From Streptomyces sp. JJ66 (GTDB taxonomy: Bacteria; Actinomycetota; Actinomycetes; Streptomycetales; Streptomycetaceae), in the NCBI RefSeq assembly GCF_019303495.1, contig NZ_JAEVFI010000002.1, positions 284,441 through 348,440 on the forward strand: 64,000 nt of DNA, in the 5' to 3' direction. The notes under the pieces are model-generated. The model worked only from the letters and a program-made list of their open reading frames with translations, was not told the origin of the DNA and searched no databases. The translations under genes and the position numbers were made by a program. Within the stretch, counting starts at the first letter, position 1. Each line of letters starts with the position of its first letter. Below are positions 8,728 through 16,593 of this stretch, piece by piece.

Positions 8728-10131
8728 ATGCAGCAGCTCGACCAGTGCTCCGCTTGCCCCGGCTGTGCCGAACCGCTGGAGGAGGACGACCGTTTCTGCG
8801 GCCGGTGCGGCCTCAGCCTCGCCACGGTGCCGCGACCGACGGCCGAGACCGCCAGCACGGCAGCCACCGCCACCGCGCGGCCCCCGCAGGCCGGGGTCGC
8901 CGGCCCGGGCGCGCCAGCTCCACCGCCCCAGTCGGGCGCGCCCACCCACCAGGGCACGCCGCCCGAGCCGGGCACGCCGCCCATGGCCGTGCCGCCGCCG
9001 CCCGCGCACCCGCCCACTCCCGCCGGTCCCCCGCCGAGTACGCCGCCACCGGCCGCCGTCCCGGCGCCCGCCTCGGGTCCCCCGGCCTCCGCCGCCGAGC
9101 CCACACCCACGCTGACCGGCTTCCCCCTCGCCCCGCCCGCCGCGCGCGAGTCCCCGCGCGACCCGCGCACCGACGCCCCGGCGCCCGCCCCGCCGCAGTC
9201 CCCGCCCCCGCCGCCCCGGTCCGCGTCGGCCTGCGCCGTCTGCGGCACAGTCGGCTCGGGTGGTGACGACGCCGACGGCTACTGCGAGCACTGTGGTCAC
9301 GCCTCACCCAAGGAGCGCGACCACCTGGAGCAGGAGATGCCCGGTGTCGCGGCGGTCAGCGACCGCGGGCTGCGGCACCGCCGCAACGAGGACGCCTTCA
9401 CGCTCTCCGTGGCCCACCTGCCAAACGCCGCGCCCGCGGTGCTCGCGGTGGTGTGTGACGGCGTGTCGTCCTCCAGCCGGCCCGACGAGGCGTCGGCGAC
9501 CGCCGCGGCGGCAGCCCGCGACGCGCTGGTCGCCGCACTCCCCCGGGGTGTGCACCCGCCGCACGCCGTGCACGAGGCGCTGGGTGCGGCGGCCCGGGCC
9601 GTGGCGGCGCTGGCCGACCCCGGGCGCGACCGCGGCTCCAACGCGCCCGCCTGCACGATCGTCGGCTCGGTCGTCGCCGGGGAGATGTTCACCGTCGGCT
9701 GGATCGGGGACAGCCGCGCCTACTGGGTACCGGAGGACCGCGCGGCGCCGCCCGCGCGGCTGACCGAGGACGACTCCTGGGCGGCGCAGATGGTGGCCGC
9801 CGGGCTGATGACCGAGGCCGACGCCTTCGCCGACCCGCGTGCTCACGCCATCACCGGCTGGCTGGGCGCGGACTCCGAGGATTTCGACCCGCACACCGCG
9901 TCCTTCATGCCCGGGGAGCCCGGGGTCGTCCTCGTGTGCACGGACGGGCTGTGGAACTACGCCGAGTCGGCGGCGGACATGGCGAAGGCGGTACCCGCCG
10001 ACGCCCGGCAGCATCCGCTGCCCGCAGCCCAGCACCTGGTGCGGCACGCGCTGGAGAGCGGAGGCCACGACAACGTAACGGTGGCCGTCCTCCCGTTCCC
10101 GGCCGCGCCCGGGCGGGCAGGATCGGTCTGA
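8728..10131 (+). CDS. PP2C-family protein phosphatase with two zinc ribbons
   Basis: Metal-dependent Ser/Thr phosphatase, about 467 aa. Residues 7-28 form a zinc ribbon (CPGC ... CGRC), followed by a Pro-rich disordered linker and a second ribbon (CAVC ... CEHC). The PP2C domain then has all metal-binding signatures: SDRGLRHRRNEDAF, VVCDGVSSS, GDSRAYW, CTDGLWNY and the terminal GGHDNVTV. It would reverse phosphorylation by the neighbouring PknG. The ATG at 8728 is chosen; an overlapping GTG at 8722 (GTGA with the pknG stop) is also possible. The zinc-ribbon plus proline linker recurs in the FHA protein of the same operon, suggesting a shared docking mode. Confidence 0.92.
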   Translation: MQQLDQCSACPGCAEPLEEDDRFCGRCGLSLATVPRPTAETASTAATATARPPQAGVAGPGAPAPPPQSGAPTHQGTPPEPGTPPMAVPPPPAHPPTPAGPPPSTPPPAAVPAPASGPPASAAEPTPTLTGFPLAPPAARESPRDPRTDAPAPAPPQSPPPPPRSASACAVCGTVGSGGDDADGYCEHCGHASPKERDHLEQEMPGVAAVSDRGLRHRRNEDAFTLSVAHLPNAAPAVLAVVCDGVSSSSRPDEASATAAAAARDALVAALPRGVHPPHAVHEALGAAARAVAALADPGRDRGSNAPACTIVGSVVAGEMFTVGWIGDSRAYWVPEDRAAPPARLTEDDSWAAQMVAAGLMTEADAFADPRAHAITGWLGADSEDFDPHTASFMPGEPGVVLVCTDGLWNYAESAADMAKAVPADARQHPLPAAQHLVRHALESGGHDNVTVAVLPFPAAPGRAGSV

Positions 10132-10177
10132 CGAACGACGTCCGGGGGGGCCGGGACGCCGAGGGGGGCAGGGAGGA

Positions 10178-11575
10178 ATGGCCAGTTTCGCCAAACCGAC
10201 GACGCCGCGGTTCGCGGTGGAGGTTCACCAGAACCCGTATCTGCCGGAGGGCGGCCGGGAAGTGCACGCCGTCATCACGGTGACCGCCACCGGCGGCGGG
10301 ACGAGCGGCGGCCTGCCACTGCCCGCCTCCGCACAGCCCGCCGGGAGCGGCCAGCCAGCGACCCCGGCCACCGAAGCGCCCGCCCCGGCGGGCGCGGACG
10401 CCCCACGGGCCGCCGTGGTGCTGATGGTGGACTGCTCGGGCTCGATGTCCTACCCGCCGCAGAAGATCCGGCACGCCCGTGAGGCCACCGGGGCGGCGGT
10501 GGACGCGCTGCGGGACGGCGTGGCCTTCGCCATCGTCGCGGGCACGCACGAGGCGCGGGAGATCTACCCCGGTGAGGGCCGCCTAGCGGTGGCCGGCCCG
10601 GCGACCCGGGCGGACGCCAAGGCCACCCTGCGCAGGCTGCGGCCCGACGGCGGCACGGCCATCAGCACCTGGCTGTGGTGCGCCGACCGGCTGCTGACCG
10701 CCTCCGGCGCCGCCATCCGGCACGGCATCCTGCTCACCGACGGGCGCAACGAACACGAGGAACCGGGCGCGCTGCGGGCCGCGCTGGACGCCTGCTCCGG
10801 GCACTTCACCTGCGACGCGCGCGGGGTGGGCACCGACTGGGAGGTCACGGAGGTCACCGGCATCGCGACGGCGCTGCTGGGCACCGCCGACATCGTCGCC
10901 GAATCCTCCGGCCTGGCCGAGGACTTCCGCACCATGATGACGGCCGCCATGGGCAAGGGGGTGGCCGACGTCGCCCTGCGGCTGTGGACACCGGCGGGCG
11001 CGGAGATCGGCTTTGTGAAGCAGGTCGCACCGACGGTGACCGATCTCACCGACCGGCGTGCGCCCGTCGCCGCCCGGGCCGGGGACTACCCGACGGGCTC
11101 GTGGGGCGACGAGTCGCGGGACTACCACGTGTGCGTCCGCGTCCCGGCGGCCGCCGTCGGCCAGGAGATGCTCGCCGCCCGCGTCTGTCTCGTCCAGCCG
11201 CTGCCCGACGGCGGCGCCGACGTGCTCGGTCAGGGCCTGGTCCGGGCGGTGTGGACCGACGACGCGGCCGCCTCCACGGCGATCAGCCCGCAGGTCGCGC
11301 ACTACACCGGGCAGGCGGAGCTGGCCCACGCCATCCAGCAGGGCCTCAGCGCCCGCAAGGCCGGGGACACCGGCGGCGCGACGACGCGCCTGGGCCGCGC
11401 CGTCCAGCTCGCGGCGGCCCTGGGCCACGCCGATACCGCCCGGCTGCTGGCGAAGGTGGTGGACGTCGTGGATGAGGCGAACGGTACTGTTCGACTGAAG
11501 ACGGCGGTCGCCGAGGCCGACGAGATGACGCTGGAGACACGCTCCACCAAGACGGTCCGGGTGAAGTCCGGCTGA
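10178..11575 (+). CDS. VWA domain-containing protein
   Basis: A 465-aa cytosolic von Willebrand factor A protein. The MIDAS metal site DxSGS is intact (D85, S87, S89 in VDCSGSMSYPP), preceded by a beta-rich N-terminal domain (RFAVEVHQNPYLPEGGREVHAV) that starts as in actinobacterial phosphoprotein-cluster VWA proteins. The C-terminal third (QAELAHAIQQGLSARKAGDTGGATTRLGRAVQLAA) is a TPR-like helical repeat. It has no signal peptide. Encoded between phosphatase and FHA genes, it probably serves as a protein-protein interaction partner or substrate of the PknG/PP2C pair. The ATG at 10178 follows GGGGGCAGGGAGGA. Confidence 0.88.
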   Translation: MASFAKPTTPRFAVEVHQNPYLPEGGREVHAVITVTATGGGTSGGLPLPASAQPAGSGQPATPATEAPAPAGADAPRAAVVLMVDCSGSMSYPPQKIRHAREATGAAVDALRDGVAFAIVAGTHEAREIYPGEGRLAVAGPATRADAKATLRRLRPDGGTAISTWLWCADRLLTASGAAIRHGILLTDGRNEHEEPGALRAALDACSGHFTCDARGVGTDWEVTEVTGIATALLGTADIVAESSGLAEDFRTMMTAAMGKGVADVALRLWTPAGAEIGFVKQVAPTVTDLTDRRAPVAARAGDYPTGSWGDESRDYHVCVRVPAAAVGQEMLAARVCLVQPLPDGGADVLGQGLVRAVWTDDAAASTAISPQVAHYTGQAELAHAIQQGLSARKAGDTGGATTRLGRAVQLAAALGHADTARLLAKVVDVVDEANGTVRLKTAVAEADEMTLETRSTKTVRVKSG

Positions 11576-11686
11576 CGTCTGGCTGACGAAGGCCACCGGC
11601 CAAACGCCGAACCGCTGGCCGAGCACCGCCGAGAACCACGAGACGACGCACTGCGCACACCGCCGCGCGGAGGGGGGAAGCCCGAG

Positions 11687-12832
11687 ATGCCGACATGTCC
11701 GAACGGCCACCAGTCCACGTCCGAGGACTGGTGCGAGGTGTGCGGGCACCGGATGGCGGGACCGGCTCCGGCCGGGCCGGGGCCGCTGGCGCCCCCGCCG
11801 CCACAGCAGCACAGCGCCGGGGGGCACGACGGGTACGGCTATCCCAGCCCGCCCCCACCGCAGCAGGCCGGGGACGGTTACGGCTACCCGACGTCCTCAG
11901 CGCACGGCCAGCCCGCGTACGGCCACCACCCCGGCCCCGGCGTGCCCTCCGGCACCGCGCAGCACGGCGCGCCACCCCACGGCGGCCCACAGCACGGCAC
12001 CGCGCAGCACAGTGAGCTGTGCCCGCAGTGCCGCACGCCGCGCGAGTCGCAGGCGCCGTTCTGCGAGGAGTGCCGGTACAACTTCCACACCCAGTCGGCC
12101 ACGGCCTACGCGCCGCCCGCGCCGCCGCCCGGCTTCCTCCAGCAGAGCGCCCCGCCGGTGTACGAGGCGTCCCGGCCCTCGCGGGTGAACCGCCCGGCCG
12201 AGCCGATACCGCCACAGGCCGCGCACCAGGCACCAGCCCACCAAGCCCCAGCCCGCCAGGCGCCGCCCCAGGGAACCGCTGAACTCGGCGACTGGAACCT
12301 CGCCCCGCCGGGCGCCCCGCCCGGCCAGCGGCCCCACCCGCACGCCCCGAACCAGGGGGCGCCCGGTGCGGGGCAGCCCTCGGGCTACGGCTACCCAGCT
12401 CCCGGCGGCGCGCCGCCGGTGCCGGAGACGGGCTGGCTCGTCAGTGTCGGTCCGGACCGCGCGTACTTCTCCGCGATGATGCGGCGCAGCGGCCCGGAGG
12501 GTGCCTCGCTGAACCTCCCGGCGTACGCACCGGAGCAACAGGTGCAGCTGACCGGCGAGCAGCTCAGCATCGGCCGCAGGCGGCATTCCACGGGCGAGGC
12601 ACCCGACATCGACCTCTCCCGCCCGCCGGAGGACCCGGGTGTCTCGCACCAGCACGCCCTGCTGGTGCGCCAGCCTGACGGCGGCTGGGCGGTCATCGAC
12701 CAGGACTCCACCAACGGCACCACGCTCAACGGCGCCGAGGACCCGATCCAGCCGTTCGTGCCGGTACCGCTGCGCGAAGGCGACCGCGTCCACGTCGGCG
12801 CCTGGACGACGATCACCCTCCACCGCGGCTGA
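11687..12832 (+). CDS. FHA domain protein with zinc ribbons
   Basis: A 381-aa phosphothreonine-binding adaptor. Zinc-ribbon cysteines occur at the N terminus (CPNGHQSTSEDWCEVCG) and near residue 107 (CPQCRTPRESQAPFCEEC). They are joined by Pro/Gln/His-rich disordered linkers. The C-terminal FHA domain (about residues 280-381) has the canonical GR, SxxH (VSHQHALL) and NG (STNGTTLNG) residues. It is likely phosphorylated or bound by PknG, acting as the local equivalent of the GarA-type output partner, although it is longer than GarA. It is last in the PknG cluster and followed by a strong inverted repeat. Confidence 0.9.
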   Translation: MPTCPNGHQSTSEDWCEVCGHRMAGPAPAGPGPLAPPPPQQHSAGGHDGYGYPSPPPPQQAGDGYGYPTSSAHGQPAYGHHPGPGVPSGTAQHGAPPHGGPQHGTAQHSELCPQCRTPRESQAPFCEECRYNFHTQSATAYAPPAPPPGFLQQSAPPVYEASRPSRVNRPAEPIPPQAAHQAPAHQAPARQAPPQGTAELGDWNLAPPGAPPGQRPHPHAPNQGAPGAGQPSGYGYPAPGGAPPVPETGWLVSVGPDRAYFSAMMRRSGPEGASLNLPAYAPEQQVQLTGEQLSIGRRRHSTGEAPDIDLSRPPEDPGVSHQHALLVRQPDGGWAVIDQDSTNGTTLNGAEDPIQPFVPVPLREGDRVHVGAWTTITLHRG

Positions 12833-12839
12833 CGCCCGC

Positions 12840-12877
12840 CCGTGCGCACGGCACCGGCAGGTCCGCCGTGCGCACGG
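12840..12877 (+). terminator. hairpin terminator after the PknG operon
   Basis: A perfect 13-bp inverted repeat (arms 12840-12852 and 12865-12877, CCGTGCGCACGGC and complement) with a 12-nt loop, 8 nt after the FHA stop. It has no T tract, as is usual for Streptomyces terminators. Confidence 0.6.
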
Positions 12878-12986
12878 TGTCCGCGTGGCCCAGTGGATGG
12901 TCAGGCGCGGCGGGACAGTTCACCGTTCGATCACATGTTCCGACGCGGTGATCGCTCGTTCCACCTCTCGGGATAGCGTCACTCCC

Positions 12987-13718
12987 ATGAACCAACAAGC
13001 CGCGATCACCGTCGAAGGACTGCGCAAGCGGTACGGGGATGTCCAGGCGGTCGACGGGGTCTCGTTCGAGGTCGCGAGCGGCGAGTTCTACGGCATTCTC
13101 GGACCGAACGGCGCCGGAAAGACCACCACGCTGGAGATGGTCGAGGGGCTGCGCCGCCCGGACGAGGGCCGGGCGCTGCTGCTGGGCCAGCCGTCCTGGC
13201 CGCGCGACAAGCGGCTGCTGGCCCGCATCGGGGTGCAGTTGCAGGCGTCCGCGTTCTTCGAGAAGCTCACCGCCCGCGAGCAGATCCACACCTTCGCCGA
13301 GCTGTACGGCGTCCGGCGGGCGGACGCCGACGCGATGCTGGAGCGCGTCGGGCTGACCGACAAGGCCGGCGTGCGCCAGGACCAGCTCTCCGGCGGCCAG
13401 GAACAACGGCTGTCCATCGCGTGCGCGCTCGTGCACGACCCGGAGCTGGTGTTCCTGGACGAGCCGACGACGGGCCTGGACCCGCAGGCCCGGCGCAACC
13501 TGTGGGACCTGCTGCGCGACATCCAGTCCGAAGGCCGCACCGTCGTGCTGACCACGCACTACATGGACGAGGCCGAGACGCTGTGCGACCGGGTCGCCGT
13601 CATGGACCACGGCCGCGTCCTGCGCGTCGGCCCGCCCCGCGAACTGATCGGCGAGCTGGGCGTGGACTCGCTGGAGGACGTCTTCCTCCACCTGACCGGA
13701 CGGGAGTACCGCGGATGA
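12987..13718 (+). CDS. ABC transporter ATP-binding protein
   Basis: A 243-aa ATPase of the DrrA/ABC-2 exporter type, cytosolic and pairing with the next gene product. It has Walker A GPNGAGKT, a signature region degenerate as LSGGQEQR, Walker B LVFLDEPTTGLD and the H-loop TTHYMDEAE. Pairing with a single ABC-2 permease suggests export of a small hydrophobic molecule or drug; the substrate is unknown. The ATG at 12987 gives the expected N terminus. The stop overlaps the permease ATG (ATGA). The leader after the upstream hairpin is about 110 bp and probably carries the promoter. Confidence 0.92.
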   Translation: MNQQAAITVEGLRKRYGDVQAVDGVSFEVASGEFYGILGPNGAGKTTTLEMVEGLRRPDEGRALLLGQPSWPRDKRLLARIGVQLQASAFFEKLTAREQIHTFAELYGVRRADADAMLERVGLTDKAGVRQDQLSGGQEQRLSIACALVHDPELVFLDEPTTGLDPQARRNLWDLLRDIQSEGRTVVLTTHYMDEAETLCDRVAVMDHGRVLRVGPPRELIGELGVDSLEDVFLHLTGREYRG

Positions 13719-14821
13719 CCGCGCCACGCGCCGACGCCGGGCGAAGGCACCGCACGCCGTTCGTGAGCCTGTCACGGGCCATGGCCCTGGGCCTGCTGCG
13801 CGACCGCACCGCCGTCTTCTTCCTGCTGCTCTTCCCGCTGATGTTCCTGGTGCTCTTCGGCGCCCTGTTCAAAGGCTCCGGCACGTCCGGGACGTCCGTC
13901 GTGCAGGTCGGTTCCGTCGCGGTGCTCGACGAGATGCCCGAGGAGTCCCGCGCCGCGCTGCGCGGCGTGCTGGAGGTGGCGAAGACCGACGGCTCCGAGG
14001 CCGCGCTGGACGAGGCGCTGGAGGAGGTCCGCACCGGGGACGTGGACGCGGCGGTGTTCCAGCGCGGCGACGAGATCGAGGTGCGCTACTCCGCCGCCGA
14101 CCCGGTGCGCGCGGGTACCGTCCGCTCGCTGCTCAACTCGCTCGTGCAGTCCGCCAACCAGGCCGCCACCGGCCAGCCGCCCGCCTATACGCTCGCCGCG
14201 CAGCAGGTGGAGGACCAGTCCGTCAAGCCGATCCAGTACCTGACGCCGGGGCTGCTGGGCTGGGCGGTGGCGATGGGCGCCGTCTTCGGACCGGCGTTCA
14301 ACCTGGTGTCCTGGCGCAAGAAGCGCATCCTGCGCCGCCTGTGGCTGGCGCCCATCGACGCCACGTCGGTGATCGGCGCCCGCGTCGGCATCACGCTGGC
14401 CTTCGCCCTCGTCCAGCTGGTGGTCTTCCTCGGCGTCGCCAGCCTCCCGTACTACGGGCTCCAGCTCACCGGCGACTGGTGGCTGGTCGTCCCGCTCGTG
14501 CTGGCCGGGACGCTGGCGTTCCTGTCCATCGGGCTGCTGGTGGGGGCGTGGGCGAAGTCGGAGGAGGCGGCCAACGGGCTGGCGCAGGTCATCGTGCTGC
14601 CCATGGCGTTCCTGTCCGGCTCGTTCTTCTCGCTGGAGGCGGCACCACCGTGGGTGCGGACCGTCTCGGACTTCCTGCCGCTGAAACACCTGGCCGAGGC
14701 GATGCAGGGGGTCTTGACCCAGGGGGAGAGCTGGGCCGCCGCGCTCCCGGTCATCGGCGGTCTCCTCGCCTTCGCGGCCCTCGTCACCCTCCTCGCCTGG
14801 CGTGTCTTCCGCTGGGACTAG
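13715..14821 (+). CDS. ABC-2 type transporter permease
   Basis: A 368-aa membrane component of the exporter encoded with the upstream ATPase. One transmembrane helix lies near the N terminus (AVFFLLLFPLMFLVLFGALF). A large external domain of about 150 residues follows, then five closely spaced helices in the C-terminal half, including the conserved ABC-2 tail region (GLAQVIVLPMAFLSGSFFSLE). The start overlaps the ATPase stop by 4 nt. The gene ends before a perfect bidirectional terminator. No regulator is adjacent, so the substrate cannot be inferred. Confidence 0.9.
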   Translation: MTAPRADAGRRHRTPFVSLSRAMALGLLRDRTAVFFLLLFPLMFLVLFGALFKGSGTSGTSVVQVGSVAVLDEMPEESRAALRGVLEVAKTDGSEAALDEALEEVRTGDVDAAVFQRGDEIEVRYSAADPVRAGTVRSLLNSLVQSANQAATGQPPAYTLAAQQVEDQSVKPIQYLTPGLLGWAVAMGAVFGPAFNLVSWRKKRILRRLWLAPIDATSVIGARVGITLAFALVQLVVFLGVASLPYYGLQLTGDWWLVVPLVLAGTLAFLSIGLLVGAWAKSEEAANGLAQVIVLPMAFLSGSFFSLEAAPPWVRTVSDFLPLKHLAEAMQGVLTQGESWAAALPVIGGLLAFAALVTLLAWRVFRWD

Positions 14822-14877
14822 GCGCTCGTCCGGCACCGTCCGCCGCACGCACGCACGCGGTGAGGCAACCGGCCTGC

Positions 14878-14914
14878 GACGGACCCCGCCTGGGCACGCC
14901 GGGCGGGGTCCGTC
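14878..14914 (+). terminator. bidirectional terminator between ABC permease and globin genes
   Basis: A perfect 13-bp inverted repeat, arms 14878-14890 (GACGGACCCCGCC) and 14902-14914, with an 11-nt loop, between two convergent genes. Confidence 0.75.
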
Positions 14915-15041
14915 GCCGCGTTCGAGGCGGGCACACGCCGCACTGGCTTTCGCGCCTCCCGGTCGCGCGACGGCCCGCGGCCTGCGGGCGGGACCCGGAC
15001 CGGGCGGGGTGACGGAGTGGGGAACGGCCACCCCCGGCGGC

Positions 15042-15443
15042 TCAACCCGGTGTGTTGATCATGGAGTTCGCCGCGTACACCAGGTAGTTCCACAGCTGCT
15101 TGTCCAGTTCCGGCGGCAGCTGGAGGCTGTCAACCGCGTCCCGCATGTGCCGCAGCCACGCGTCATGCGCCGCCCGGTCCACCTGGAACGGCGCGTGCCG
15201 CATCCGCAGCCGCGGGTGCCCGCGCTGGTCGCTGTAGGTGCGGGGGCCGCCCCAGTACTGCATGAGGAACAGCGCCAGGCGCTCCTCGGCCGGGCCCAGG
15301 TCCTCTTCCGGGTACATGGGGCGCAGGAGTTCGTCCCCCGCGACGCCTTCGTAGAAGCGCTTCGCCAGTCGGCGGAACGTCTCCTCGCCGCCGACCTGCT
15401 CGAAGAACGTCTGCGTCTGCAAGGTGCCTCGCGGAATCTCCAT
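15042..15443 (-). CDS. glbO: group II truncated haemoglobin (GlbO)
   Basis: A 133-aa truncated haemoglobin, family trHbO. It binds haem and oxygen and is thought to act in oxygen/NO chemistry near the membrane. The sequence follows the trHbO pattern closely: TFFEQVGGEETF at the start, RFYEGVAGDELLRPMYPEEDL, LFLMQYWGGP with the group II tryptophan, and the proximal haem histidine in RMRHAPF. The ATG at 15443 is preferred over 15455 because GGGGGA lies just upstream. It is convergent with the ABC exporter and followed on the far side by the thioesterase/EttA genes, an order often found in Streptomyces. Confidence 0.93.
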   Translation of the reverse strand: MEIPRGTLQTQTFFEQVGGEETFRRLAKRFYEGVAGDELLRPMYPEEDLGPAEERLALFLMQYWGGPRTYSDQRGHPRLRMRHAPFQVDRAAHDAWLRHMRDAVDSLQLPPELDKQLWNYLVYAANSMINTPG

Positions 15444-15516
15444 CACGTCCCCCATGGTCGCAGATCGCCCGCCCGTACCCGCCGCCCGTGAGGGAGGCGG
15501 CGCCCAGCCCCCGGGG

Positions 15517-16191
15517 CTACGCGGGAGTAACCGAGAGTCCCACCGGGCGGGAGGGGCGCACGGCGACGGAACCGTGCGGGGTGGACAGCCGCAGCCAGGG
15601 TCCGGCCGCCAGCAGCCCCAGCGGCTCCGGCCCGCCCAGGAAGCCCAGCGCGTGCGCGGCGTGCACGGCCCGCAGCGGCAGTCCGGTGCGCCCCAGCGGA
15701 CGCGACCAGATCTCCTCGGCCAGCGCGTCCAGCCGCTGCCGCGTGCGCTCGGCCTCCGGCAGCTCCTCGGCCCGCTCGCGGAACTCCCCGACGGCGGCGG
15801 CGGCCACCGTGCGCACGGCGTCCGGCGGCAGCTCGCCGAGCCGCTCCCAGCCCCGGCGCGGCGGCATCACCCCGGCCCACGGCGGACCGGTGACGGCGGC
15901 GGGCACGCGCAGCGACGCCGCCTTCTCGTCCAGCAGCTCCAGCAGCTCCCCGGCCGCGACGGTGACGTCCAGCTCGGTACCCGCGTCCGCCTCGGCCAGC
16001 CGGGCTGTGCGCACGGCCAGCACCTCGAAGCGGGCGGGGCGGGCGAAGACGGCCGCGACGCCGCCGGCCGCCTGGATGCGCACGGCGGCGTTCTTCTCCC
16101 ACCGCAGCAGCCGCTCCAGGAAGGCGGCCACGCGGACCGCCTCCCCGGGTTCAGCGAGGTGCAGGAGCTGCCGGGTCACGGAAGGTGTCAT
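15517..16191 (-). CDS. conserved actinobacterial protein, function unknown
   Basis: A 224-aa protein with no recognised catalytic motif. It is Ala/Arg/Leu-rich, with an N-terminal helical part (RQLLHLAEPGEAVRVAAFLERLLRW) and a C-terminal Gly/Pro-containing region (LGFLGGPEPLGLLAAGPWLRL). No membrane helices or signal peptide are visible. Its start lies inside the 3' end of the thioesterase gene (41-bp overlap), so the two are translationally coupled. Its position between thioesterase and GlbO is the only clue to role. Confidence 0.75.
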   Translation of the reverse strand: MTPSVTRQLLHLAEPGEAVRVAAFLERLLRWEKNAAVRIQAAGGVAAVFARPARFEVLAVRTARLAEADAGTELDVTVAAGELLELLDEKAASLRVPAAVTGPPWAGVMPPRRGWERLGELPPDAVRTVAAAAVGEFRERAEELPEAERTRQRLDALAEEIWSRPLGRTGLPLRAVHAAHALGFLGGPEPLGLLAAGPWLRLSTPHGSVAVRPSRPVGLSVTPA

Positions 16192-16588
16192 CGAGGTAGG
16201 GCTCCAGGAAGGACCGCTCGGCGTCGGAGAGCCGGCGCGGGCGGCCCTTTCGCAGGTCGAAGGGGACGATCACGGTCGCGGCCCGGGCGTACACCGTCTC
16301 CCCGTCCTTGACCTCGTAGGCGACCGTGGCCGAGGCCGCGCCGAGCTTCGTCACCCACGTCTCGATGGTCACCGGTTCGTGCCGGTGCACCAGCGGGCGC
16401 AGGTAGTCGATCTCGTGCCGGGCGACGACGGCGCCGCTCGCGAAGGACTCGGCGTCGGCCTCCCGCGCCAGCCGGAACATGAAGTCCACGCGCGCCTCTT
16501 CCAGGTAGCGCAGGAAGACGACGTTGTTGACGTGCCCGAAGGCGTCCATGTCCGACCAGCGCAGGGGGCAGGCGAAGTGGTGTCGCAC
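16151..16588 (-). CDS. acyl-CoA thioesterase, hotdog (4HBT) family
   Basis: A 145-aa single hotdog-fold thioesterase that hydrolyses acyl-CoA or aryl-CoA esters. The 4HBT active-site helix is clear: WSDMDAFGHVNNVVFLRYLEEAR, with the catalytic Asp and His/Asn pattern. The start is taken as GTG at 16588, 5 nt after the EttA stop, because the family starts shortly before this motif. A longer reading would overlap EttA. It is co-directional with EttA upstream and overlaps the unknown gene downstream. Confidence 0.88.
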   Translation of the reverse strand: MRHHFACPLRWSDMDAFGHVNNVVFLRYLEEARVDFMFRLAREADAESFASGAVVARHEIDYLRPLVHRHEPVTIETWVTKLGAASATVAYEVKDGETVYARAATVIVPFDLRKGRPRRLSDAERSFLEPYLDDTFRDPAAPAPR

Positions 16589-16593
16589 GTGCG

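Noticed and set aside
12950..12986. Promoter of the ABC exporter at TAGCGT (12973-12978)
   Set aside because: The -10-like hexamer has no convincing -35 at the right spacing and would give a nearly leaderless transcript.
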